From Actinokineospora inagensis DSM 44258 (GTDB lineage: Bacteria > Actinomycetota > Actinomycetes > Mycobacteriales > Pseudonocardiaceae), in contig NZ_KI519519.1 of the NCBI RefSeq assembly GCF_000482865.1, forward strand, positions 19,652 to 83,651: a stretch of DNA of 64,000 nt, read 5' to 3'. Each line of letters opens with the position of its first letter. Position 1 is the stretch's first letter. The notes beneath the pieces were generated by a model. It saw only the letters and a list, made by a program, of their open reading frames with translations, was not told where the DNA came from and ran no database searches. The translations under genes were made by a program, and so were the position numbers. Shown one piece after another: positions 16,003 to 24,018 of the stretch.

Positions 16003-16832
16003 TGCGGCCTGCCTTCGTGGCGGGTCGCGGTGACGAAACCGCGGCCGGGGCCGTGCGGGAGGTGGTCGAAAAGGTATGGGCGGCCGTAGGCGGCGGCTCT
16101 TTCCACAGGGTCGTGGACGGTGGCTTGCCAGCCGTGGCTCGCGAGCCAGGCGATGGGGTCGTCGGGGGTGCCGGATTGCCACAGGTCGACGATGGCGTTG
16201 TCGAGTAGGCGTTCTTTGATCTCGCCGAGGCGGCTTTGGTTGAGCACGGTGAGGGCGAGGTGGCTACCGGGGGCGGAGAGGGCGCTCACCTCGGCGATCA
16301 GTGCCTCGTTCTGCTCGCTGGTGAGGTAGACGAGGAGTCCTTCGGCCACCCACACCGTCGGTGCCGTGCGGTCGAAGCCCGCGGCGAGCAGCGGAGTGGT
16401 CCAGTCCTCGGTGAGGTCGGCCACCACGACCGAGCGGGCGCAGGCCGGGGTGTCGTCGGCGAGCACGCTCTCCTTGAACGCCACCATGTCCGGTAAGTCC
16501 ACTTCGAACAGTTTCAGCCCGGGTGGCCAGTCCATCCGGAACGCCCGGGTGTCCAGGCCCGCGCCGAGCAGGACGACCTGACGGCAGCCCGCGTCCGCCG
16601 CGTCGGTGAGGGCTTCGTCGAGGAAACGGGTGCGGATCGGGATAGTCAGCACGACACCGGCGAGTCGCGTCCGCCCGTCGGCGCGGGTGGGCGGGGTCCA
16701 GCCGGTCGCGGCGAGGAAACGGGACGCGTACGGGTCGTCGAACAGGCGGTCGGGCCGCGTGCTCTCGTGGGCGCGAACGGCCGCGACCCCGATCGCCGTG
16801 GCACCGACGCCGTCGGGCACGCGAGTACTCAC
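15999..16832 (-). CDS. SAM-dependent methyltransferase, LCM/TIGR00027 family
   Basis: A 277-residue class I methyltransferase of the leucine-carboxyl-methyltransferase-like family common in actinomycetes. Family marks: the N-terminal GVAAVRAHESTRPDRLFDDPYA segment (substrate lid), the SAM motif VVLLGAGLDTRAFRMDWP near 88-105, FEVDLPDM (acidic residue binding ribose) and WVAEGLLVYL. Many genomes carry several paralogues and their substrates are mostly unknown; O-methylation of small acids is usual. The GTG start (16832) gives the full family length. It lies between the SEFIR gene (tail overlap) and the reductase gene (12-base gap, same strand). Confidence 0.9.
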   Translation of the reverse strand: MSTRVPDGVGATAIGVAAVRAHESTRPDRLFDDPYASRFLAATGWTPPTRADGRTRLAGVVLTIPIRTRFLDEALTDAADAGCRQVVLLGAGLDTRAFRMDWPPGLKLFEVDLPDMVAFKESVLADDTPACARSVVVADLTEDWTTPLLAAGFDRTAPTVWVAEGLLVYLTSEQNEALIAEVSALSAPGSHLALTVLNQSRLGEIKERLLDNAIVDLWQSGTPDDPIAWLASHGWQATVHDPVERAAAYGRPYLFDHLPHGPGRGFVTATRHEGRPH

Positions 16833-16844
16833 CCCGTCAGGTTC

Positions 16845-17441
16845 TCACGACTTCACGTCGTAGCGCAGGTGCGTGACCAGCCGGGTGTGCCGGACCTCGA
16901 TGGGGACCAACTCGGTGCGGGCGACCCCGGTGAACAACCGCTCACCCTGGCCTAGCAGCACCGGGGCGACGTGCAGGCGCAGTTCGTCGATCACGCCCGC
17001 GGCCAGGTACTGGTTCACCGTGGCGGCCCCGCCCGCGATATCGATGGACTGACCGTCGGCGGCTTCCTTCGCCCGATCGAGTGCCTCGGTGATACCGCCG
17101 GTGACGAAGTGGAAGGTGGTTCCCCCTTCCATGGTCAGCGACTCCCGCGGGTAGTGGGTCAGCACGAACACCGGGGCGCGGTACGGCGGCTCGGCGCCCC
17201 ACCAGCCGGTCCAGGTCAGGTCCCAGTCGCCGCGGGCCGGGTCGAACATGTTGCGGCCCATGATGAAGGCGCCCGCCGCGGTGATCCGGCCCAGCTCGAC
17301 CGCGTTCTCCTCGGCGGCCTCGAACATCCACCGGGTCAGCACGTCGTGCGCCCCGTCGCCGAACGGCGCCTCCAGCCGTTGGTTGAGACCGGCGGCGTAG
17401 CCGTCGACGGACATCAACATGTCGCAGGTGATCTTGCTCAT
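16845..17441 (-). CDS. RibD C-terminal/DHFR-like reductase
   Basis: A 198-residue protein of the RibD-C (bacterial bifunctional deaminase-reductase C-terminal, dihydrofolate-reductase fold) family. Typical features are the start KITCDMLMSVDGYAAG, the FIMGRNMFD strand-turn, VFVLTHYPRESL, the glycine-rich cofactor loop DIAGGAATVNQYLAAGVIDEL and the closing VAPVLLGQGERLF. Stand-alone members bind NADPH, but their substrates are mostly unknown. ATG 17441 follows GGGAG at eight bases. It is cotranscribed with the methyltransferase downstream, with which no functional link is evident. A second, more distant member occurs at 46614-47171. Confidence 0.9.
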   Translation of the reverse strand: MSKITCDMLMSVDGYAAGLNQRLEAPFGDGAHDVLTRWMFEAAEENAVELGRITAAGAFIMGRNMFDPARGDWDLTWTGWWGAEPPYRAPVFVLTHYPRESLTMEGGTTFHFVTGGITEALDRAKEAADGQSIDIAGGAATVNQYLAAGVIDELRLHVAPVLLGQGERLFTGVARTELVPIEVRHTRLVTHLRYDVKS

Positions 17442-17636
17442 CTGGCGTCTCCCTCGGGTCGGACTCGCCACCATGACGGCGCCCGAAGCACATCATCGAC
17501 CTGACCTGGTTGTGACGCCGCTCACTCCACAGTGGGGCGAAAACGGCTCAGGTCCACCTTCGCGCAGACTATTCTCTCGGTGCACGCCGACGCTGGGTTT
17601 CGCCTGCTCGGACCACACACCGAGGGGACCGACACG

Positions 17637-18479
17637 GTGAGCGACCTGTCCATCACGCTCGTCCTGTGCGTCGCCGTGTCGATCATCTACGCCGGCGCCG
17701 CGCTGATCCAGGCACGCCTCGGCCACCTCACCGTCCGCGAGCTGACCCGGGTGCCGATGTGGTGGGCCGCGCAGGGCCTCAACGGTGCGGGCGCCGCGCT
17801 GCACGTCCTCTCCCTCGGGTTCGGACCACTCGCGCTGATCCAGCCGCTGGGCGTACTGACCCTGGTCATCGCGGTCCCGGTCGCCGCGGCCACGGCCAAA
17901 CGGCGGGTCACCGGCCTGGAACTGAGCGGGATGACCTGCACGGTCGGCGGCCTGGCCGGGCTCACCGTCATCATCGCGACCTCCGGCCACGCCGCCGCGC
18001 TGGGCGACGCGCAACTGTTCGGGCTGCTCGCAGTAGCCACCGTCGCCGTGTCGTGGACGTGGTGGCGCGGCCGCCAGCACGGCGCCTCCACCGTCTGGGA
18101 GGCAGCCGGCGGCGGCCTGGCGTACTCGGTGTGCTCCGCCCTGTGCCAAACAGCGGTCCTGCACTTCAGCGACGAAGGCCCCAGCATGCTGCTGCAGCCG
18201 CTGACCATCTTCACCATCATCGCCATCGTCGGCTTCGCCATCGCCGCAACAGTCCTCACCCAGCGCTCTTACCGCGACGGCCTCGGCGCCCCGTTGGCGG
18301 TAACGAACCTGGTCAACCCAGTCAGCGCCACCATCATCGGCGTAGCCTTCCTCGGCGAAGACCTGGGCGCCACACCGATCTCACTGACCCTCGCAGTCCT
18401 GTTCGGCATGGTCGCCGCCTTCGGAGTCACCCAACTAGCCCGCGCCCGCGCCGAGGAACCAGTCACCGCCACCGTGTAA
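17637..18479 (+). CDS. DMT-superfamily (EamA/NIPA-like) membrane transporter
   Basis: A 280-residue integral membrane protein with about nine to ten hydrophobic helices over its whole length, beginning SDLSITLVLCVAVSIIYAGA. It is related to the drug/metabolite transporter superfamily, NIPA-like branch of actinobacteria (the PLALIQPLGVLTLVIAVP and NPVSATIIGVAFLGED segments). Direction and substrate cannot be read from the sequence. I chose the GTG at 17637, with GAGGGG about nine bases upstream. An ATG 105 bases earlier would add an unlikely Arg-rich extension. The gene stands alone, ending 36 bases before the convergent glycosyltransferase-like gene. Confidence 0.83.
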   Translation: MSDLSITLVLCVAVSIIYAGAALIQARLGHLTVRELTRVPMWWAAQGLNGAGAALHVLSLGFGPLALIQPLGVLTLVIAVPVAAATAKRRVTGLELSGMTCTVGGLAGLTVIIATSGHAAALGDAQLFGLLAVATVAVSWTWWRGRQHGASTVWEAAGGGLAYSVCSALCQTAVLHFSDEGPSMLLQPLTIFTIIAIVGFAIAATVLTQRSYRDGLGAPLAVTNLVNPVSATIIGVAFLGEDLGATPISLTLAVLFGMVAAFGVTQLARARAEEPVTATV

Positions 18480-18515
18480 CCCCGCTGACCAGGACAACCC
18501 GGCGGGTTGCCCGGG

Positions 18516-19718
18516 TCAGGCCGTGATCAACGTTGGCGCGGGGTCAGGTCGGAGGGTCACCTCGCCCGCTGGTTCGGTCAACTCCAGTAATCGGTACATG
18601 GTCTGCCGGAGGATGCCCCCGGTCTGTCTTGGTCGCGAGGTGAGCAACCCGCACACGCGTTCACCCAAACCGGCGTCGACCACGAACTGTTCCACCAACG
18701 GTCGCTCCGGCTGCCACCACGGCACCGACTCCGCGACCACGGCCGCCGGACTCCCGGATCGCAGTGGACCGTCTGGTCCGGCCGACATGAGCACACCCAC
18801 CCCGAGCCCGGCGGCGTACGTGGTGACCGACCCGTAATCGCCGATCAGGTGGTCAGCGGCCACCAGTGCGGCTCGCCAGCCCGCGTCCGGCGGTACGAGT
18901 CCCAGGCCGGAGCGCAGGCAGCGGGCCAGCCAGGCACGGATCTGCCACGCACCGTGGTGGGACCAGATGTTCGGGTGCAACAAACCGACAACCCGGTACC
19001 GGTCGGGTGGCAGCCCCGCCAACACCCGGTCGAACAGACCCGGGTGTCGACCGAAGGCCGAGGCCGGTCCCCAGGTGGAGCTGATCACCACAAGCCCCTG
19101 CCTGGCCGACACGCCCAGTGCCGCCCGGTAGTCGTCCCGGTGCGGGCGGCTCGTGGTGAGGCGGTCGAAGGCGATGTCACCTGCCACGACCGCGTACGGC
19201 ACCGCCTGGGGGCAAACTTGTTCCAGTACCGCCAGTTCGTCGTCGTGGGTGAGCACGATCGCCGCGGCGCGGACCCGGCCGTCTCGTATCAACTGGGTGG
19301 AATCGAGGTTGAGCACCGGCGCCCACGATTCGCCGGTCTCGCGCGGCCGCCACCGCCGGTATTGCGCGAAACCGCCACCATGGGGAATGAGGAGAACGGG
19401 GCCGGAGACCTCATCGATTCCGCGCAGGCTTCCGGCGAGCACCAAGTCGTATTCGCCGCGTCGGGCTTGCGACCACGGCAATACGACTCCGCCGTGTTGA
19501 GCGAGGAAATCACCGGTCGCCTGCCAGTTCTCCCACGGCTCCGGTTGGGTGAACACGACCTGGACGCGGTGGTCGTCCTCCAGCAACGGCAACAGGTCGA
19601 GCAGGCGCGCGCCCGCCACCAGGTGCGGGACCATGACCAGCACTGACTTGCAGCCCTGCCGGGTCGCCCAATGGCGGTCCGCGGCTGCGGTGGGATCGCG
19701 GATCCACGGTTCGGTCAT
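18516..19718 (-). CDS. Glycosyltransferase/CDP-glycerol glycerophosphotransferase-like protein
   Basis: A 400-residue cytosolic protein. The fold appears GT-B-like: an N-terminal Rossmann half (VLVMVPHLVAGARLLDLLPLLE), a middle (GPVLLIPHGGGFAQYRRW), VVAGDIAFDRL, and a C-terminal half with VVISSTWGPASAFGRHP, RVVGLLHPNIWSHHG and the donor-site-like ADHLIGDYGSVTTYAAGLG. The last motif (GDYGS with following Thr/Ala) is like CDP-glycerol transferases and UDP-GlcNAc epimerase-like enzymes. It is the last gene of the minus-strand PABA operon, 35 bases after the 2OG oxygenase gene. It may glycosylate the product or may be unrelated. ATG 19718. The assignment to a fold is fair, to a reaction weak. Confidence 0.65.
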   Translation of the reverse strand: MTEPWIRDPTAAADRHWATRQGCKSVLVMVPHLVAGARLLDLLPLLEDDHRVQVVFTQPEPWENWQATGDFLAQHGGVVLPWSQARRGEYDLVLAGSLRGIDEVSGPVLLIPHGGGFAQYRRWRPRETGESWAPVLNLDSTQLIRDGRVRAAAIVLTHDDELAVLEQVCPQAVPYAVVAGDIAFDRLTTSRPHRDDYRAALGVSARQGLVVISSTWGPASAFGRHPGLFDRVLAGLPPDRYRVVGLLHPNIWSHHGAWQIRAWLARCLRSGLGLVPPDAGWRAALVAADHLIGDYGSVTTYAAGLGVGVLMSAGPDGPLRSGSPAAVVAESVPWWQPERPLVEQFVVDAGLGERVCGLLTSRPRQTGGILRQTMYRLLELTEPAGEVTLRPDPAPTLITA

Positions 19719-19753
19719 CGCGGGTGTTCTTTCGAATTTGGTCGGCGTTCCGG

Positions 19754-20464
19754 TTACTCGGCGTCGTGGAAGATGAGGGCTAGGGTGTGGCGGGAGCCGG
19801 TGTGGATTTCGCTTACACCGTGGCGGAGGGTGACTCGGCGCCAGGTGCGGGTTGGGGAGGGGACGGGGCGGTCGCGGACGGTGAAGATCATGCCCTGGCC
19901 GAGGGTGGGGCGGGCGACCATGGGGCGGGACTGGGCGCGGGGGCGCTGTTCGACGAAGACGTTCTCGCCGCCGGTGAAGTCGGCGTCGGGGGTGTTGAGC
20001 ATGATGGCGAGTTGGAGGGGGAAGACGACTTCGCCGTAGAGGTCCTGGTGGAGGCAGTTGTAGCCGCCGGGGCCGTAGCGGAGGATCAGTGGGGTGGGGC
20101 GGTGTTGGCCCGCGGCGGCGCAGAGGGCGTGCAGGTCGGCGAGGTCGAGGGGGAACGCGGGGGTGCCCAGGCGGGTGGCCCAGGTGTTGGCGACGCGGGC
20201 CAGGTGTGGGTAGAACTCGGCGCGGAGGCGGGCGACCGGGTCGGGCAGGGGGTGCGCGAAGTAGCGGTAGACGCCCTCGCCGAACTGGTGGCGGGCCATG
20301 ACGACGGTACTGCGGAAGCGGTCGAGGTCGTCGAACATGTCGCGGACCGCGGCGCACTCGTCCGGGGTGAGCAGCGGCGGGGTCAGCGCGAAGCCGTCCC
20401 GGTCGATGGCGGCGGCCAGCTCTGTCCAATTGAGACTATCGGCTGGGTGGGCGGCTGAGCACAT
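19754..20464 (-). CDS. 2-oxoglutarate/Fe(II)-dependent oxygenase
   Basis: A 236-residue non-haem iron oxygenase of the 2OG-Fe(II) superfamily. The iron triad is visible as H139-x-D141 (NCLHQDLYGE) and distal H215 (TLRHGVSEI), with R225 (TGSRHTL) positioned to bind the 2OG carboxylate. The C-terminal LALIFHDAE closes the jelly roll as in related hydroxylases. Such enzymes hydroxylate, desaturate or form rings. Placed between the ligase/broken methyltransferase genes and the glycosyltransferase-like gene, it is a plausible late tailoring enzyme of the PABA pathway. A DNA-repair AlkB role is less likely given the setting. ATG 20464; the 112-base gap upstream could hold an internal promoter. Confidence 0.85.
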   Translation of the reverse strand: MCSAAHPADSLNWTELAAAIDRDGFALTPPLLTPDECAAVRDMFDDLDRFRSTVVMARHQFGEGVYRYFAHPLPDPVARLRAEFYPHLARVANTWATRLGTPAFPLDLADLHALCAAAGQHRPTPLILRYGPGGYNCLHQDLYGEVVFPLQLAIMLNTPDADFTGGENVFVEQRPRAQSRPMVARPTLGQGMIFTVRDRPVPSPTRTWRRVTLRHGVSEIHTGSRHTLALIFHDAE

Positions 20465-20576
20465 GGTGATGACCTCGCTTGACTGGGGTACCCGGACACC
20501 GTAGCCACGGTCGGACCGCGGTGGCCTGTGAGAAGACACGCTGCAACAACACCGGGCGGTCCGGTGTTGTTGCGGA

Positions 20577-20975
20577 TCAGCCGGGTAACCGCGCCAGCAA
20601 CCGGGCCTGGGCCGGGCCGCCTGCCAGATACCTGCCGGGCTCGAGGATCGTTCGGTGCTGTAAGGAGAACTCGGCTTGGGCAAGCAGCGCGCACACGCGC
20701 TCCACCGGCAGGTGGTGGATGTCGAGGCTGATGCCTTCGTGGCCGTAGCCCTCGGTGCGGTGGCGGTGGGTGTCGCCGACGTGGAACGCGAGCTGGAGGT
20801 ACCCACCGGGCGCGAGGACGCGGGCGAACTCGGCGACCGAACCCTGGACCACATCGGCGAACACGCGCAGCAGAGCGCGATCCAGCACGCTGGTCTCCAG
20901 CGCGGGCACCAGTCGGGCGTAGCTCTCGGCGACCGTGTTGTAGGACTCGCGGGTCGCCACCAGGAATTCCTCCAC
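20577..20975 (-). pseudogene. Internally deleted class I methyltransferase
   Basis: A 132-residue reading frame that keeps both ends of a SAM methyltransferase but not its middle. The N-terminal RESYNTVAESYARLVP and DRALLRVFADVV segments and the C-terminal ARVLAPGGYLQLAFHVGD, HRTEGYGHEG and ARLLARLPG segments match the usual ~200-residue family in order. At VVQGSVAEFARVL, roughly 60-70 residues are missing, including motif I (the GCGPG loop that binds SAM) and the acidic ribose-binding motif. The frame is open, so the loss is an in-frame deletion. It should not bind SAM normally. It lies 30 bases after the second ligase gene, within the operon. Confidence 0.75.
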
Positions 20976-21005
20976 GCGGCGACCGTAGCGGGACCCACCG
21001 ACAAT

Positions 21006-22544
21006 TCAGGCGCCGCGCAGTTTGCGGATCAGCTCAGGGCGGCGCACCTTCCAGGTGGAGGTGCGCGGGACCTCGTGGAACGGCAGGTGGATCGGGTCGC
21101 CGAGGTGGCCGAGATCGCGGACGGCGGTCTGCCAGGCGGTGCGGTCGAGTGGCTGTTCGTCGCGGGTGCAGATGACCGGGGTGGGGCGGTTGTCCACACC
21201 GGGGATGATGACGACCTCCCGCAGGTCGGCCAGCCGGGACATCAGGATGTCCTCGATCTCCAGGTTGGAGTCGACGTCGTCGATCTGGTCGACCTCGCGG
21301 TCCATCAGGTGCAGCCTGCCGCGCTCGTCGAGCTTGCCCATGTCGCCCATCCGCCACCAACCGTCGTTGAGCTGGGCCTGCCAACGCGCGTCTTCAGCGT
21401 GGTAAGTCAACGCGCGTGCGTGGTTGCGCACCTCGATGTACCCGATTGTCCCGCGCGGCACGGGTTTCCCGTCTGGCCCGGTGATGCGGACGCGCACGAA
21501 GCCCGGTAATGGGATACCGACACAACGCCCGTCCGCGTTAAGAGCCGACGCCCGGGTGTACCGCTGAAACGACACAGGGCCCGTCTCGGACTGGCCGTAG
21601 AACTGGAAGAACATGGGGTTCTTGCGTTCCGACGCGTCGAGCAACCTGCGGATGGTGCGCGGGTGCATCGCGTCGAACGTGGCGCTGTAGTACCGCACGC
21701 TGGACAGGGGCTTCCCTGGCGCGGTGTCCATGTATTCCCACTCGATGAACGTGTTCGGCTGGGTCTCCAGCAACCCCGGCCGCGTGCGCACGAACAGCGG
21801 TCCGACGGTCTTGGGGTCAGGCGACACGGCGATCACGAGCGGGTTGCCGTAAGAGAGGAAAACGCCAAGTGCGTGATAAAAGCGCGAGTGCACGAACGTC
21901 ATGCAGAACGCGACAGTCTCCACGCGGCGGATCGGCAACGCGACAAGCTTCTGCGGTACCAACCGGAACCACATGGCACGCGCGCAGTGCACAGCCAGCT
22001 TCGGCAATCCCGTAGTGCCTGAGCTGTGTGTGATCAGCGCGGGCTCGAACGGCCCGGTGAGCACCGGCCGCTGCCGAGGCGATCCGGCAAACCGGTCGAG
22101 CGACACCGCACCCCCGGCGGGTTCGCCCGACGCGAACAGCACCCCGCGCACCAGCTCGTCGACCCGCAAGCTCGACAGCTTCGCCGGGTCGGTCACCAGC
22201 CACGGCCGGTCCAGCCGCTCGACCAGGGCCGCGACGACATGCGGTTCCAGTGCGGGCGAGAGCATCGCGGGGACGGCGCCGATCCGGCCGACCGCGCAGG
22301 CCAGCACCGCGATGTCGAAGTTGTCCGTCTTGTGGATGGCGACCTTGTCCCCGGCGCGCACCCCGGCCGCCGCCAGCCGCGCCGCCAGCTCGTCGACCAG
22401 CTCGGCCAACTGGTCGACGGTGAGGTCGACCCCCAGGTCGGGGGCCAGTTCCAGCGGCTGGTCCAGGGTGACGGTGACGTGCCCGTACCGGGCCGCCGCG
22501 GCCTGGAACATCTGTCCGATGTGGAACACCCGGCGGTCAGCCAT
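21006..22544 (-). CDS. AMP-forming acyl-CoA synthetase/ligase (second ligase)
   Basis: A 512-residue adenylate-forming enzyme. Motifs: P-loop THSSGTTGLPKLA (A3), FYGQSETGPVSF (A5), GWWRMGDMGKLDERGRLHLMDR (A7/A8 region) and the C-terminal catalytic lysine in TSTWKVRRPEL (A10, usually PTGK). The atypical N-terminus VFHIGQMFQAAAARYGHVTV is like fatty-acid or aryl ligases of actinomycetes. It would activate a carboxylic acid as acyl-AMP for CoA, an amine or a carrier. No carrier-protein gene is visible. I chose ATG 22544, where AAGGGTGA sits five bases upstream; GTG 22553 is possible. It overlaps the end of the preceding ligase gene by eight bases, so both are made together. Confidence 0.88.
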   Translation of the reverse strand: MADRRVFHIGQMFQAAAARYGHVTVTLDQPLELAPDLGVDLTVDQLAELVDELAARLAAAGVRAGDKVAIHKTDNFDIAVLACAVGRIGAVPAMLSPALEPHVVAALVERLDRPWLVTDPAKLSSLRVDELVRGVLFASGEPAGGAVSLDRFAGSPRQRPVLTGPFEPALITHSSGTTGLPKLAVHCARAMWFRLVPQKLVALPIRRVETVAFCMTFVHSRFYHALGVFLSYGNPLVIAVSPDPKTVGPLFVRTRPGLLETQPNTFIEWEYMDTAPGKPLSSVRYYSATFDAMHPRTIRRLLDASERKNPMFFQFYGQSETGPVSFQRYTRASALNADGRCVGIPLPGFVRVRITGPDGKPVPRGTIGYIEVRNHARALTYHAEDARWQAQLNDGWWRMGDMGKLDERGRLHLMDREVDQIDDVDSNLEIEDILMSRLADLREVVIIPGVDNRPTPVICTRDEQPLDRTAWQTAVRDLGHLGDPIHLPFHEVPRTSTWKVRRPELIRKLRGA

Positions 22545-24018
22545 CGTGGTCACCCTTCAGCAGGTCCGGGGCCTGGTCGCGGAGCAGGTAGCGGCGCAAC
22601 TTCCCGCTGGGTGTTCGGGGCAGGCCCGGTACGGTGTGGACCGAGCGCGGCACCTTGAACGGGGCGAGCCTGGCGCGGGCCAGCTCGACCAACTCCTCGG
22701 CGAGTCCGCTCGGCGGATGCGGCGCATACGTGACCACGAACGCCCGCAGCTTCGTCTGCCCCAGCTCGTCCGGGACCGCGACGACCCCGGCCTCGCGGAC
22801 CTCGGGGTGGCTGCTCAGCACGGCCTCGATCTCGGTGGGGGCCACGGTGATCCCGCCGACCATCTCCATGTCGTCGGCCCGGCCGAAGTGCGTGAACGCG
22901 CCGTCGTCGTCGCGGACGACCAGGTCACGGGTGCGGAACCAGCCGGACTGGAGCACGGCGGCGGTCTCGTCCGGGAGGTTGAGGTACTCGGTCATCTGCA
23001 CCGGCCGCACCCACAGCTCGCCCTGCTCACCGTCGGCGACCGGCTGCCCGGACGAGTCACGCACCTCGACCTCCAGTGCCCCGACCGGCTTACCGATCGA
23101 CCCCGGCCGGTCGAAGTGGATCGTGTTGGCGGTGATCGCGCACCCCACCTCGGTGGCACCCAACTGGTTGAGCAGCGGCGCGTCAAGGAACTTGCCGACC
23201 TTGCCCGCCAGGTCCGCCGTCAACGCCTCACCGCCGGACACGGCCGCGCGCACCGACCCGAACGCGCCCGCGTCGGCCTCGGCGATCAACCGCGCGTACC
23301 AGGACGGCACCGAGTACAGCAGTGTCACCCCGTACCGGGTCACCAGCTCCTGCGCGACCTCCGGGGTCGGCCGGTCCTCGACGAGCACGGCGGAGGACCC
23401 GGTGTGCAGCGGGAAGACGAAGGTGTTGTTGAAGCCGTAGCCGAAGTACATCTTCGACACCGACAAGGTCACGTCGCCGGAGGTGATGCCGAAGGCACCC
23501 TGTCCTACCGCGTCGTGGTACACCTCCAGGCTGTCCTGCCCGTAGACAACGCCCTTGGGGCGACCGGTGGTGCCGGACGTGTAGTACACGTACAACGGCC
23601 CATCGGTCTCGACCGGGTCGGCAGCGTTCGCGCTATCAGCCGCGGATAAGAGTTCCTGCGCGGACAGGAAAGAAGACGCCCTCTCTCGTAACGCCTCCTC
23701 ACCCACCATCAGTACGGCGCCGCTGTCCGACATCTGGAAGCGGTGGTTGTCGGCGGTAAGAGCGGGGTTCACCGGTACCGCTGTCCCGCCCAGCCTGGCT
23801 ACCGCGAGGAAAGACACCACCCACGCGATGGAGTCCGACAGCGCGATCAGCACCCGGTCCCGTTCACCGACACCCCGCTCGGACAGCACTGTCGCCGCGC
23901 GTGCGGCCAACTCGTGCACCTCGCCGTGGGTGTAGCCGCGGCCGGGTGTGTGGAACGCGACCAGATCGTCCCACCCGGCCTCCGCGGACCGTTGCCGCAA
24001 CCGCGCCGCCAGGTTCAT
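22537..24018 (-). CDS. Benzoate-CoA-ligase-like enzyme, candidate PABA activator
   Basis: A 493-residue adenylate-forming ligase of the benzoate:CoA ligase subgroup. Motifs: YYTSGTTGRPKGVVYGQD (A3), the subgroup-typical SKMYFGYGFNNTFVFPLHTGS, NQLGATEVG (A5), GWFRTRDLV (A7), HFGRADDMEMVGGITVAP (A8) and catalytic Lys in RTPSGKLRR (A10). The family makes aryl-CoA from benzoate and hydroxy- or aminobenzoates. As the gene directly follows the PABA synthase gene (TGATG junction at 24016-24020), 4-aminobenzoate or a hydroxylated form is the likely substrate (inference). Confidence 0.9.
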   Translation of the reverse strand: MNLAARLRQRSAEAGWDDLVAFHTPGRGYTHGEVHELAARAATVLSERGVGERDRVLIALSDSIAWVVSFLAVARLGGTAVPVNPALTADNHRFQMSDSGAVLMVGEEALRERASSFLSAQELLSAADSANAADPVETDGPLYVYYTSGTTGRPKGVVYGQDSLEVYHDAVGQGAFGITSGDVTLSVSKMYFGYGFNNTFVFPLHTGSSAVLVEDRPTPEVAQELVTRYGVTLLYSVPSWYARLIAEADAGAFGSVRAAVSGGEALTADLAGKVGKFLDAPLLNQLGATEVGCAITANTIHFDRPGSIGKPVGALEVEVRDSSGQPVADGEQGELWVRPVQMTEYLNLPDETAAVLQSGWFRTRDLVVRDDDGAFTHFGRADDMEMVGGITVAPTEIEAVLSSHPEVREAGVVAVPDELGQTKLRAFVVTYAPHPPSGLAEELVELARARLAPFKVPRSVHTVPGLPRTPSGKLRRYLLRDQAPDLLKGDHDG

